Shown here piece after piece: positions 36,666-47,049 of a stretch of 64,000 bases of DNA; within the stretch, counting starts at the first letter, position 1, and every line of letters starts with the position of its first letter. This stretch comes from Macrotis lagotis (taxonomy: Eukaryota; Chordata; Mammalia; Peramelemorphia; Peramelidae), in NCBI RefSeq assembly GCF_037893015.1, contig NC_133665.1, forward strand, positions 20,311,207-20,375,206. The letters run 5' to 3'. A model generated the notes under the pieces. It did no database searches, was not told where the DNA came from, and worked only from the letters and a program-made list of their open reading frames with translations. The position numbers were made by a program, and so were the translations under genes.

Positions 36666-36739
36666 CTATATATGTATATATAAAGAATAGATATCCTGCT
36701 TTTCAAATAAAGGAAGAGAGTAGGATTTGCAAACTTTAG

Positions 36740-37125
36740 GTGGGCCAACTTCACTGATTCCTGGCAAGCCATGTTATCTAATAGTAGCATGACTTCATCA
36801 AAACCAAATCATGCTAAATTAACCTCATATGCTTCATTTGCAAGGTTACTAGACAGACAGATGAGGAGAATGATTCTGTGAAGCCTTTGATAAGAGTCTC
36901 CCATGCTAGCATTGTAAGCATGAAGAAAATAGTTGTATGTATATGTACATGAATACAAATTCCCCCAAATAATTACTAATTACATCAACTTGTAGAGAAG
37001 ACTCAAGAGTAGAATGTCTGAGATCTGTTATTGGCTCTCAGCTATTTAACATTTAAATCAATGACTTAGATGAGGGCATAGATGACATGCTGATCAGATT
37101 TGCAGATGACAAGTCCTTCATAATA
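36740..37125 (+). mobile_element. CR1/L3-clade LINE, RT fragment, sense
   Basis: The translation near 37055-37115 reads NDLDEGIDDMLIRFADD, the RT catalytic region of CR1/L3 (NDLDEGI...KFADDT). Upstream words 'aaggttactagacagacaga' and 'tttgataagagtctcccatg' fit the preceding part (AFDKVSHA). This is an ancient fragment of the clade that is antisense at 31208-32900. Confidence 0.75.
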
Positions 37126-37137
37126 AATATATAATAT

Positions 37138-37547
37138 GCAATTAGGTGACACAGTGTCCATAGTACCAGCCTGGAGTCAGGAAGACTGCTTCTTTCTGAG
37201 TTCAAATCTAGCCTCAAACACTTACCAGCATGGGACTCTGGGCAAATCACTTTTTTTTGTTTTTGTTTTTTGCAAGGGAGTAGGGTTAAATGACTTGCCA
37301 AGGTCACATAACTAAGTAGGTATTAAGTATCTGAGGCTGAATTTGAACTCAGGTCCTCCTGACTTGAGGACCAGTGATGCTCTATCCACTGCAACACCTA
37401 GCTGTCCCTGGACAAGTCACTTAACCTTGTTTGCCTTCCTTTCTTCATCTGTAAAATGAGCTTGCAAAGGTAAACCACTCTAGTATCTTTGCCAAGAAAT
37501 GCCCCAAAAGGGTTCATGTAAATGGGGGGTATGACTGAACAACAAGG
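37138..37547 (+). mobile_element. Long RTE-tailed SINE, split by a short SINE
   Basis: The head (37138-37250) is tRNA-type. After the insertion come 'ttaaccttgtttgcctt', 'catctgtaaaatgagcttgc', 'aaaccactctagtatctttg', 'ccaagaaatgccccaaaag' and the RTE-like end 'tatgactgaacaacaagg'. Confidence 0.8.
37251..37409 (-). mobile_element. Short tRNA-type SINE, antisense, inside a long SINE
   Basis: An imperfect duplication GGGCAAATCACT/TGGACAAGTCACT flanks it (ends near 37240 and 37410). The body is complete, with its A tail reversed at the left. Confidence 0.85.
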
Positions 37548-38139
37548 AATTAAGAATATCTAGGCTAGAAAAGATAAGAATTAAGAGAGGACATGTATGT
37601 AGGCATATAGATATCACTATATGACATGCATATGTTACATACCTGTGTCACACACACACAAAAACTCAAAGGATTGAATAGTAGAAGGGGAAAAGTATTT
37701 CTCTTCTGGGTTCTCAGTGGCTAGAGTAAGGAGAATTTTATCACACTATATGGAAATGATCTTAGTTAATAAAGTTAATCAGAATGGGAATTAGCTGCCT
37801 TACTTGGATAATAGTAGGTGCCCCTTTCTGAAGATTAAGTGAAAATTCTGTGATCAGTTGTGGGAGATATTATAAAGGGGATTTCTGTACAAATATAAGT
37901 TGGACATTATGACTTATGAATTCCCAAGTCTTACATTCTGACAGGAAGCCCTGCCTTTCACCATTGTGCTTTAGAGCCTTAACAAGGGCATTAACAATGA
38001 TAGCGCATTGTCTTAGGGCATGGATATAAGGGAAAAGGGTTTGATAGAGCACTTCCTTTTAAACGACAAGTTTTTTCTTAGATGAACTGGAGACTATTAT
38101 CCCTACACCTCATGATCATCACTTGACCCTATTTCTTTT
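37548..38139. other. No recognised feature
   Basis: Unique sequence. No gene or repeat is seen beyond a short CA run near 37650. Confidence 0.4.
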
Positions 38140-38385
38140 CCCTGAGAGTCCTATCTCTGGGGTCTCCATCACCATGGCACTTCTCTCCTGTGGGCTATCT
38201 TCACTCCAATCTCCAACCTAGTAGGGACACATGTTCTTCCTTCCTCCTTTCTCCCAACACAAAGATATCCTATTAAAATGTAAATTCCTTGAGAAATTTA
38301 TTCTTTGTATTTGAATCCTCTCTGTTTAATGGTGCCTGGCATATGGTAGGAGCTTAATAAATACTTGTTGATTGGTTGATTGGAT
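38140..38385 (+). mobile_element. L2 3' tail, sense
   Basis: 'aatgtaaattccttgagaaa', 'tctttgtatttgaatcct' and 'ggtgcctggcatatggtagg' with 'aataaatacttgttgattgg' match the L2 3' end. Its left part is uncertain. Confidence 0.55.
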
Positions 38386-39059
38386 TGTCCCCAGGACTTT
38401 AATTTCACTCCATCCCCAATTCCATCCTAAGTGAAATAATTCCTTGTTAGAGTTTTTAAATGTTTCTGATCTTTCCTCTCTCTGATTATTTTTATACCCA
38501 GATCAGTTCTTTAAATTGTCTAACTCTTCCCATCTTCCTTCTCTAACTATAGGTCTATCACTCAAATACCCTACTTTTGCCCACTCCTATTTCCTTAACT
38601 TCATAACAATTCCATCTTTCAATAAGCATACAACACTACTTCCATGCTAGTTTTCTACCTCAGGCTTAATTTCCAATGCTATAATCTCATCTTGATCTAA
38701 ACACCTTTAGGGATTTGTGGTTATTTTGTGATAAGAACTTTCCATAAAGGAAATACAGTGATGAATTTTGCAATTTAATCTTATGATATCTTGTCAATCC
38801 AGCAATCATTTATTAAGCTAAGGCTTATTATTTATTAAGCTAAGCCACCTCTGACCAGCTAAAAGGAGGAAGAATTCTTTTTATTAGATTGCTCCAGATA
38901 AAGAGAAAAGTGAGGAAAAAAATCCAGAGAGCCAATGGAAAGGAAAAATAAGAGAAGAACAAAGGGGAAAAGAAAAGTTAGAAATCAGATAAGTTTATGG
39001 GAAGTTAGGGGTAAGAGAAAGCAAGTTCCAGTGTGATCTAAAAAGGGCAAGGCATACCA
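38386..39059. other. No recognised feature
   Basis: A pyrimidine-rich left part (38390-38700) may be further decayed L2. 38870-39020 is purine-rich. Confidence 0.35.
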
Positions 39060-39190
39060 GCTTTGGAATTAAAGACCTGGGTTCAAATCTTTTAACTTCC
39101 AGGAGTCTCAGTTTCCTCAGCTTTAAAATGAGATTGGACTAAATGACCTCTCAGGTAGCTTTTTTTAGTTCTTGAACTGTGATTAGCTAC
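39060..39190 (+). mobile_element. MIR-type element, sense
   Basis: 'aaagacctgggttcaaatct', 'gagtctcagtttcctcagct' and 'gattggactaaatgacctct' are typical. Confidence 0.65.
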
Positions 39191-39454
39191 TTAGATTCCT
39201 GGGGCGGGGGTCTTGTACTACCCCCTAATTATTGACACTATCGCCATTCTATGCCCCTTACCACATGCTACTTGTAGTCTGTTCTTGTAGTTGCCACAAA
39301 CATTGCTGTCCTTGACCATTTCTCTTTTCTATGGACATGAGATAGGACTTATTATGATCTACTACAGAATGCTAGTTCTCAATTTTACCTTCCCTGATGA
39401 GACTTTTAAAAAACTGGGGGAAGAGGCTAAAGATAAAATCTACTCAATGTTCAG

Positions 39455-39537
39455 ATGAAGTGTCTGAAGTCACATTTGAACTCAGGTCCTCCTGATTCCA
39501 GGGCCAGTGCTCTATCCACTGTACTACCTAGCTGCCC
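39455..39537 (-). mobile_element. Short SINE 5' part, antisense
   Basis: Only the head half of the short SINE is present ('ttgaactcaggtcctcctga', 'gggccagtgctctatccact', 'acctagctgccc'). Confidence 0.8.
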
Positions 39538-39794
39538 TCTTTTCACATAGTCTTAAAGAAATATTGTCACTTTAGTGAATATTATTTCATTTTTAAAAAG
39601 CATTTTTTAAAAATACAAATATTTCCTCATAAAATTTTTCTCTACTCCAAAAGAATCTCATATGAATGCAAGTTGTAGCAAAAAGTAGACACAGTGATGG
39701 AGTGAGCCTCAAAAAGCAAAATGTTTAAACCAGATGTGAACCTTAAACATCTGAACAACTACTTAAAAAAAAGGAGATTTTTAAAAGCATCTCA

Positions 39795-39832
<38 letters not shown>

Positions 39833-40379
39833 AAACTTAAAAAGAAAAAGAAAATGCAAGTAGATTTCATAAAGGTTCAGTGTTCCTTTTTTTCAAATAT
39901 CTATTCTAGTTATGGTTAATTTCAACTGTGGAAAACCTGATATTATTGGGGAAAACAATAAATAGGACTCATGAAAGAAGGAACCCATCTGTATTTTCAT
40001 TTTCTTTGTAGTCCTAAGCCTGAAAAATTTCCTGTAACATTGGTTAATGCAATGAGTAGAATTGTTGAACATCAAATTCTCTTTTGTTCCAATTAATATT
40101 TCTAAAGAAGTATATATGAATATGTGTCTTAAAAATTGTCTTTGAATGCAATAGCAATTCAAGCTTTCCATTAGACTAATAATCTTACTTCTCTATTTGA
40201 ATTTTAACCTACATCATCTGGGAAGTTGCCTATCTTTCCCCCTATGTAAATAATCTATAGTTATAGGGATTAAAGCCAGATTTTCTATTTAGTCTCACTC
40301 AAAAGTTAATTGATCTCTTATTATGTGTCTAAGTTATTTCATACAAGAAGAAAAAGTTTTATTGAACAATGAAAAGAAC
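39538..40379. other. Unique AT-rich sequence with a TA run
   Basis: 39794-39832 is a TA array with one CATA interruption. There is no other feature. Confidence 0.45.
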
Positions 40380-40651
40380 ACTGAATTTGGATTCAGAAAC
40401 CCTGGATTTAAACCCTGTCTATGTGGCCTTGGGCAATCTCTCTGGACCTTAGCTTCCCATCTGTGGAAAGAAGGGCTTGGATCAGATAATCTCTTATATC
40501 CCTTTCAGCTTGGAATTATGATCCTGTGGAAAGAATAAGAAGGAAAAATTTCCTTCCTCCCCTCCTCCTCCTCCTCCTCCCCCTCCTCCTCCTCCTCCTC
40601 CTTCTTCCTTCTTCTTCTTCTTCTTCTTCTTCTTCTTCTTCTTCTTCTTCT

Positions 40652-40695
<44 letters not shown>

Positions 40696-40765
40696 TTCTT
40701 TTTCTTTTTTCAAAATGATGGAATTGGACTAGCTGATCTTTCAGTTTCCTTCTGACTCCTAATCC
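40380..40765 (+). mobile_element. MIR-type elements around a polypyrimidine tract
   Basis: 40380-40520 is a sense MIR-like unit ('atgtggccttgggcaatctc', 'ggaccttagcttcccatctg'). 40710-40765 ('aaaatgatggaattggacta') repeats the end of such a unit. The long pyrimidine tract between them may have expanded within the element or between two units. Confidence 0.55.
40549..40711. repeat. Long polypyrimidine tract (TCC, TTC, TC)
   Basis: 40549-40691 is 143 consecutive pyrimidines on the plus strand: TCC units, then TTC units, then TC units. After a single G the run continues to 40711. Any protein read from it (poly-Ser/Leu or poly-Glu/Arg) is an artefact. Confidence 0.97.
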
Positions 40766-41076
40766 TAAACCAATGTTGAACCCCAGATCCTCTGACCTTA
40801 TTAAATCCAGTGTTCTTTTCACTGGACTCAAATGGCAAGGATCAGGAAAGAGGAATAAACTGAATCTGGCAATTGATTGTAAATATAAGGTGAAGGAGAA
40901 GAAAGATTCAACGGACTTTAAAGTTTAACAAGCTTATGTTGTTATTAACAGAAAGAGCTCAAAGCAGTTAAAAATATCCAGAAATGCAAAAGATTGTCCT
41001 AGATATGAGTTTCCCCTCAGTGGGAGTCTTCCCATAAAACCAGATTAATTATAACTATATAAGGTGGCTTGTAGAC
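40766..41076. other. No recognised feature
   Basis: Unique sequence. Confidence 0.35.
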
Positions 41077-41205
41077 AGTTCTTATTCTAGAGTCCATGAA
41101 CTTGCCTTTAAACTACATTTTGATAATTATATTTCAATGTCATTAGCTACCTTTATATTTCTATGTATTTTATTTTATGCATTTAAAAATATTATCCCGA
41201 GTCTT
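41077..41205 (+). mobile_element. Partial hAT-type element
   Basis: 'gttcttattctagagtccat' and 'tgtattttattttatgcatt' followed by 'taaaaatatt' align with 58710-58860. The right terminal repeat is missing. Confidence 0.55.
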
Positions 41206-42510
41206 ATAGATTAAACAAGACTGCACAAAAAGGGTATTCTGTATTGACTCATGTGTTGAGGTAGGCACTGGAAATACAAAGTCAAACATGAAACCATCTT
41301 TGTCTTCATGAAGCTTATGTACTACCGTGGAAAATAACGTGTGCATGGAAAATTAAGTGCAAAATACAGTTTTCAGGAACAGGGAGAAAGGCATAGGTCT
41401 AATAGGAAAGGTGCATTATAATCAGTAAAATGTAGACCCAGAGGGCAGCTTGGAAAGTCAGGGTAGTCAGTTGGAGCACAGGAAAGAAAGGGCTCATACT
41501 GAAGATGGGAAGATGGACTTAAGGGAAAGGTGGGGCAGGGCTTAAGGATTGATGTGAGTTCATTTTGGATGAAGAAATCACCAGGTCCTCTGAATCAGAA
41601 GATAAGAACAGGCTTAAATTTTTATTTACAGGCTCCTGCAAAAGCACACAGGTTACTACAAAAAGTTCACAAATTATTACAAAAAGTTCACAGGTTCTTT
41701 GGAGAAACATCAAGATAGTGAGTTTCTGTAGAAGTAGCAAAGTTAAGCAAAGAAAAAAACAGATACATGTTGGACTGGTGAGAACTTCAAAGACAACTAG
41801 GAGGGAGGAAAGGGAAACAGCCACTAGATGGTCCCTTAGATCAACATGAATCCAGCATGGAGAAGAAAGTGGGAGAGTTTGGGGATTCATGCTCCCCCAG
41901 AGTGGGCTGCCCTCCAAAGTAAGGTGAGTAAGAAGGGGATGCATAGTAAAGAAGGGCATAGAGAAGTGAGAGATTATTTGGGAGATAATGTTCCCTCAGA
42001 GAGAGCTGTCCTCCCAAAGAAAGTCAAATTCATCTGGGGAGTCAGTGAGCTTTTTTAAAGGGACTAGAAGATGTTGATGGGGGCAGAAATCAGAGAGACG
42101 AAATGAGATAATTAGGGATCTATAGATGAGGGGTGGTAGGTCAAAGACTTAATCCTTTCAGGTTAAGGCAGGGATCCCTTGTTTTGTTGACACAGGCTTG
42201 TTTTGTGTGAGGCAGGGATTTAGGGAGTTCTTACCAGGGAGGGGACCAGGTACTTTACTAAAAGTTCATTGACTTCATTTTATAGCTTGGACAATGGGAT
42301 TGGGGCTAGAGTCAGTGTTAATGTAACAAAGGGAATAGATTAATTATAAAGTGTATTTTTCTGTCCAATATTTTCCTTATTTCAATATGAATGGTTCTAA
42401 GTGAATAGGGAATGGTCCCTTGGATCATAATGGAATGTTCCTATCCTGTACTGTATCAGTTCTACTTCTTGTAGGCTTAAATACCATTTGCCCATAAGGG
42501 GACATTGTTT
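41206..42510 (-). mobile_element. Mixed unique sequence with possible LTR-like fossil
   Basis: From about 41500 to 42350 the composition is purine-rich. 41640-41700 holds tandem-like 'acaaaaagttcaca' units, and there are degenerate direct repeats 'ccctccaaagtaagg'/'cctcccaaagaaag' (near 41910 and 42010). The look is of an antisense LTR fossil with no adjacent internal region. Ends, family and age are not resolvable by eye. Confidence 0.25.
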
Positions 42511-42514
42511 ATTT

Positions 42515-42573
42515 TATATGTGCATATGCGCATGCATGTGTGTACATGAATGTGTGTGCATGTGTATGTGCAC
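42515..42573. repeat. Alternating purine-pyrimidine tract
   Basis: 42515-42548 and 42550-42573 alternate strictly between purine and pyrimidine (mixed TG, CA, GC, TA steps), broken by one AA step. Confidence 0.8.
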
Positions 42574-42585
42574 TAACTTCTTTTT

Positions 42586-42778
42586 GGGCAGCTAGATAGA
42601 GCAGTAGATATGATGCTGAGTCAGGAAGACCTGAGTTCAAATCTAGATACAAATATTTACTAGTTATGTGATCATGGGTAAATCACTGAACCCTAGTTGC
42701 CTCAATATTTTTGCTATTAAAACCCCAAAAGGGGTCATGAAGAGATAGGCCTGACTGAACAAATGACTGAACAACAAG
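42586..42778 (+). mobile_element. Long RTE-tailed SINE, internally deleted
   Basis: The head 'gggcagctagatagagcagt' is followed by the tail 'ccccaaaaggggtcatgaag' and 'actgaacaaatgactgaaca'. The middle 'cctcatctgtaaaatgag...caaaccactccag' block is lost. Confidence 0.8.
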
Positions 42779-42794
42779 GTATGTATCTTTACAG

Positions 42795-42985
42795 AGATTT
42801 ATCATTGACTGAGGAGTCCCAGAATCTGGGTTGAAATCCTGTCTCTGGTGTTAATTTGCCAACGTGACTTTGGACAAATCATTTAAGCTTCCTAGCCTTT
42901 AGTTTCCTCACTTGTAAAATGAGCTGACTGGACTAGATATCCTTAGAAATCCCCTCCAGCTCTACAACTGTGATTCTCTATAAAA
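42795..42985 (+). mobile_element. MIR-type element, sense
   Basis: 'ctgggttgaaatcctgtctc', 'agtttcctcacttgtaaaat' and 'gactggactagatatcctta', ending 'ctccagctctacaactgtga'. Confidence 0.7.
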
Positions 42986-43849
42986 AGTGAAAAATTTTTT
43001 AGAAACTAATTTTTCCTGGCCTAATTTTTGTTGCTAGGCCACGTGTTTGAGAGAGACAATTGCTTTGCTAGGCAAATTATACTAAACGCAATTATCTCCT
43101 TTCCCATGATGGCCTCAGCTTTTGTGTATTCACCACTCTTTGTTCCTTCCCTTTTACTTGCAACACATTAACACAGAGTGGTGTCAAACCTTTTGTCAAC
43201 AGTTTAGTTTTCCTTCTGCTGGAACTTGAAAGGATGCAATCCACTCAAACCAATTGTATAACCAGAAGGGAGCCAACAGTGACATCACAGTAGGACACTG
43301 GAGGTACCGCCCTTCTCTCTCTCCCTCATTATCTACAGCAAGTCCCATGGTTAAATAGATTTGACTAATTCCTCGATTTTACTGCTAGCTCAGGGAGGAT
43401 CAAGTGAGAAAAATCTAGATGTGAAAGAGATGGCATGCCACCACCCCCCACCATGGGTGGGAAGAGATTAAGATTAATTGATTAAATGTGTCTAAGTATG
43501 TGGAAATGCTGAATGATGCTTAGTGATCTCACAGGATAAATTACAACTGAGAGAAAGTGGAATTTCTTTAACTGTTTCTTTTCTTGACCAATTACAATAG
43601 AGTTCTTTCTCAGAGAAAAGACTAGGAATAAGGGTTTGGGTGTGTTAACTCTGTGGGTGTAACATGAATAATGAATCAACAAAGGAGGGTGAGGAAAAGA
43701 CTGTGTGGAAGAGTAGATAGGGAGCCAACTTCTTTGTTAGGAAGACCTGGCTTCAATACAGTCTCTTATATTTACTTTACCAGTACTTCTGCAAATAAAA
43801 TAGAATGATTAGATCACAAAATTCATGGAGGGGAATAATGTGTAAGAAG
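42986..43849. other. No recognised gene; small SINE-like scrap
   Basis: 43735-43780 ('aggaagacctggcttcaata') may be a scrap of SINE or MIR. 43280-43290 contains a CRE-like TGACATCA. Otherwise unique. Confidence 0.35.
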
Positions 43850-43942
43850 TTTAGAAGAGAGGGGAAGGGTCTAATTGTGAAGAGACTTCAATGTCAAGCA
43901 AAGGAAATTATATTTGGACCTAGATATAATAGGGAGCTACTG

Positions 43943-43990
<48 letters not shown>

Positions 43991-44480
43991 AAAACATAAT
44001 AAGATTGCATATGCCTTAGGAAAATCACTTTGGTGGATTATGGACTGGAATGAGGAGAGACTTGAAGTAGGGAAGTCAATTAGGAGACCATTTGAATTAT
44101 CCAGGCAAGAGTCAATAAGGACCTGAATTAGGGTAGTAGCACTATGAGTATATACAAGAGCTATTGTAAAGATTGAAATAAGATTTGGCAATATGTGTGA
44201 AGTGAGAGTGAGGAATTAAAGAGGCCAATGAAGCCATGGACTGGAAATATAGACCTCAAGAGAAACATGGAAGTTTGGAAGAGGAGTAGGTTTAGGATCA
44301 AAGATCATGATTTCTGTTTTGGACATTTGAATATGAGATGTCTTTGAAACATCCACCTGGAAAAATTCAATAGTTCGTGAGAAAGAAGTAGGATTTAGGA
44401 GAAAGACTAGAGTAAAGCTAGGGATTATCAACATAGATATAATCATTGAACCTTTAGATTTTGAAGAAGTCAACTGAGAA
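43850..44480 (-). mobile_element. L2 LINE ORF2 fragment, antisense
   Basis: The minus strand translates near 44216-44390 to FFQVDVSKTSHIQMSKTEIM, followed by IFDPKPTPLPNF, which matches the L2 ORF2 segment LLDISTW...LNMSKTELIIFPPKPAPPP. The nucleotide order to the left ('atccaggcaagagtcaataa', 'gggagctactgtag') continues the antisense L2. A TG array (43944-43986) interrupts it. Confidence 0.75.
43944..43986. repeat. TG microsatellite
   Basis: About 21 TG units inside an antisense L2. Confidence 0.95.
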
Positions 44481-44889
44481 AGTGTGGAAGGAGATGCTCA
44501 CAATTAGTAGGCATAGCATGAATAAATCCACAAAAGATTCTGAGAAGCATTGACAGGTAGAAGGAGAGTCAAGAGAAGATAACATTGCAAAAATCTAGAG
44601 AAAAGATTTTTAACCCAACACTCTTTCCATTGACTAATCATGTTGAAGTTATTCTTCCTATTTATTTTGTGAAAAAAAATATTACTTAGACCTGAGATAT
44701 ACTCTTCCATTAAGAGACACAGTTCAAGGTCCTATACTTTGTTCCTGAGCCTGTTTTCCCTCCTTTTTTATTCCACCATACACATTTCAGATATTACTGG
44801 ACTGTCTCTGCCTTATCCTCTAGTAAATGTTTAGATTTTTCCAAATTCTAAGAATCTATGTTTCTATGATATCAGCCAGTGTCCTGGGT
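44481..44889. other. No recognised feature
   Basis: The left edge may still be L2. The remainder is unique. Confidence 0.35.
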
Positions 44890-45158
44890 GGTAGCTAGAT
44901 AGTTAGGTGATAGGCAAAGTGGATAGAATGCTGTACCTAGAGTCAGAAAGTCTCTCTTCCAGAGTTCAAATCTAACATCAGACACTTATTAGTTTAGTGA
45001 CCCTAAGCAAGTCAGTTAACTGTGTTTGCCTCAGTTTCTTCAGATGGAAAATGAATAGAAGAAGGAGATGGCAAACCACTACAAGTATCTTTACCAAGAA
45101 AACCCCAAATGGGATTGTAAAGAGTCAGTTATGACTGAAATGACTCAATAATAAAATA
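44890..45158 (+). mobile_element. Long RTE-tailed SINE, complete
   Basis: A possible duplication TCCTGGGT lies at 44882-44889 and 45159-45166. It shows the tRNA-type head, 'ttgcctcagtttcttcagat', 'agatggcaaaccactacaag', 'tatctttaccaagaaaaccc', 'aaatgggattgtaaagagtc' and the end 'atgactgaaatgactcaata'. The last two blocks resemble the 5' and 3' ends of the RTE at 59760-63958. Confidence 0.88.
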
Positions 45159-45166
45159 TCCTGGGT

Positions 45167-46384
45167 AAGAGGGATATTTCCCTTCCATCTGAGGACATGC
45201 TAGGAATTAATTTATGAGTGTTCAGGTTTTACAGGATCTTTGATGGAAGTAATTAAAAGGAAGCAGGACAGCATCCTTTTAAAGAAGACATTCATCCCCA
45301 TCAGCCACACAACTTTAAGCATACAAGGACAAGTTTATGTAAGGAGGAGAGAACCATCTTCTAAATCTGTAGGCAACTATATGCAGTTATTTAATTAGCA
45401 CTGGGTCAATTTGCACTAAAGAAAGTTTATGGGCCAGTGTCATTTGGATTGAGTCAGCCTCTAACCTGTAGATGACTGGAGCTGAACAGAGGAGGCTAGA
45501 GACAAGAGAGTCAGGATTCAAACAGAAGTTTAATTTCAAAGTGATGGAAAAGGTTTGTAAGCAAGAAGGTGGATAAGACCCATGTGTCAGGACCCACCTT
45601 CTCGATGAGGGAGGACCTCCATTAGTGTAGGTAGATCTCATACTTATACTATGCAGTGTGCTACAGCTCTGACAAGGAGGGATGATAGCCTCAACAATAT
45701 GACAAATATGATTTGTAGTAGGGCTTCATTAACAAATCTCCAAGTTTGTCCCAAGCTTGTTTGAGTTCAGGAAACACCTGATGATAGTGTGATACAATAA
45801 TGATATGATTTTTTGCCAGAGGGTGAGATCACCCAGAGGGTAAGTGCAAAGGATTGTTGTTATGCCAAGCTCATGGCATGCCTTTCTTGCTAGGTCTTAA
45901 CTCTGGGAAAAAAGAGTTTTCCTAATATTTTGATAGTATGCCTTAGACAGAGGAAGAAATAAATTAAGGAGGAAGATCAGAGCTGGGATTTCATTTCCAG
46001 AAAAGCTTTCTGAGTGGGATCACAAACTCTGCTGATGTCATTGTGGGCCCTTAATACATTGAGTATAAGTAGCAATAGTCCTGTAAAATTTACCTGGGGA
46101 ATTAGGGTAGATTACTGTCCAGTGACTATCTTCTTCACTTCCTCCGTAGTAACTTCATTGAAACAGAAAAGTATAGCTAAGTAATATAAACCAATACATT
46201 AATGAAAGGTTAAAAAGTTATACTTATTTCCAAACTTCTAGTCTGTCAACTCTCTCCTGAGAAGAGTGTGTCTTGTTCTTTGATTATTTCATTGATAATA
46301 TGTCTTGTTATCAATCCTGTGAAGTCATTTTGGGTGACAGCATTGATCAGTGATTTGATGTTTTCTTTTGTTATTTTCCTTAAA
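45167..46384 (-). mobile_element. Unique sequence with a possible LTR-like fossil (about 45450-46060)
   Basis: On the minus strand the stretch near 45470-45540 has an ATTAAA-type signal followed by TGACTCTCTTGTCTC, like the 3' part of a retroviral LTR. No internal region adjoins it. Family and exact ends are unknown; it is old and broken if real. Confidence 0.3.
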
Positions 46385-46590
46385 TTATAGAACACAGATC
46401 TGTAGATTTAGAACTGAAAGAGACCATTAGAGCTTGTAGAGTTCAATGAGAAATGAGGAAACTGAGGCACAAAAAAGGTTAAGTAACTTAACCAGGATCA
46501 AATAGCATATGCCTGGGGCAAGAATTGACCTCAGATCTTCCTGATTCCAAGTACAAATTGACTTTATTCATTATACCATGATCTACACAT
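46385..46590 (-). mobile_element. MIR-type element, antisense
   Basis: 'gagaaatgaggaaactgagg', 'gttaagtaacttaaccagga' and 'gacctcagatcttcctgatt' give the antisense MIR order. Confidence 0.7.
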
Positions 46591-46957
46591 CATTGTGGTC
46601 CTTGCCAGGGATAATTCTCATAGTTATTTACAGCAAAATAATATCCCTTTATATTCATTGGTCACAATTTATTTAGTTATTTCCCAATTAATGGGTATCT
46701 ACTTTCAGTTCTTTTCTATTATAAAATTGCATGTGCAACTTTCCCTTTGTCTTTCATCTCTTTTGGATATATACTTATATACTTTGTAGTATTTTTGGTC
46801 ATATTCAAATAAACCCTGCTCTTATCTTGGTAGGATAGCTTTCAGATTTTTTTTTTTTATGGATTTTGTTATTTTAATTGGAATTTTGCTTTTTCAATAC
46901 TACTTTGGTGGGTTTTGTTAGTAAACTACAGAAAAGCTGGATACTTTGTGGGTTTCA

Positions 46958-46958
46958 T

Positions 46959-46984
<26 letters not shown>
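46958..46984. repeat. CA microsatellite
   Basis: About 13 CA units just before the HAL1 copy C insertion site. Confidence 0.9.
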
Positions 46985-46990
<6 letters not shown>

Positions 46991-47049
46991 GTTCTGCTTT
47001 TTTTCAAGTAATTTATTTCAATTAATTTTTTCTTTGAAACTCCAAATCA

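Noticed and set aside
40505-40831. Glu/Arg-rich and Ser/Leu-rich open frames
   Set aside because: They are translations of the TCC/TTC/TC tract and its complement; there is no coding signal outside it.
41519-41959. 146-codon minus-strand frame in a purine-rich region
   Set aside because: Low-complexity Leu/Ser/Phe content, no recognisable domain, and it lies in a possible LTR-like fossil.
43280-43320. CRE-like promoter of an unknown gene
   Set aside because: A single TGACATCA word without a TATA box, CpG island or downstream gene is not enough.
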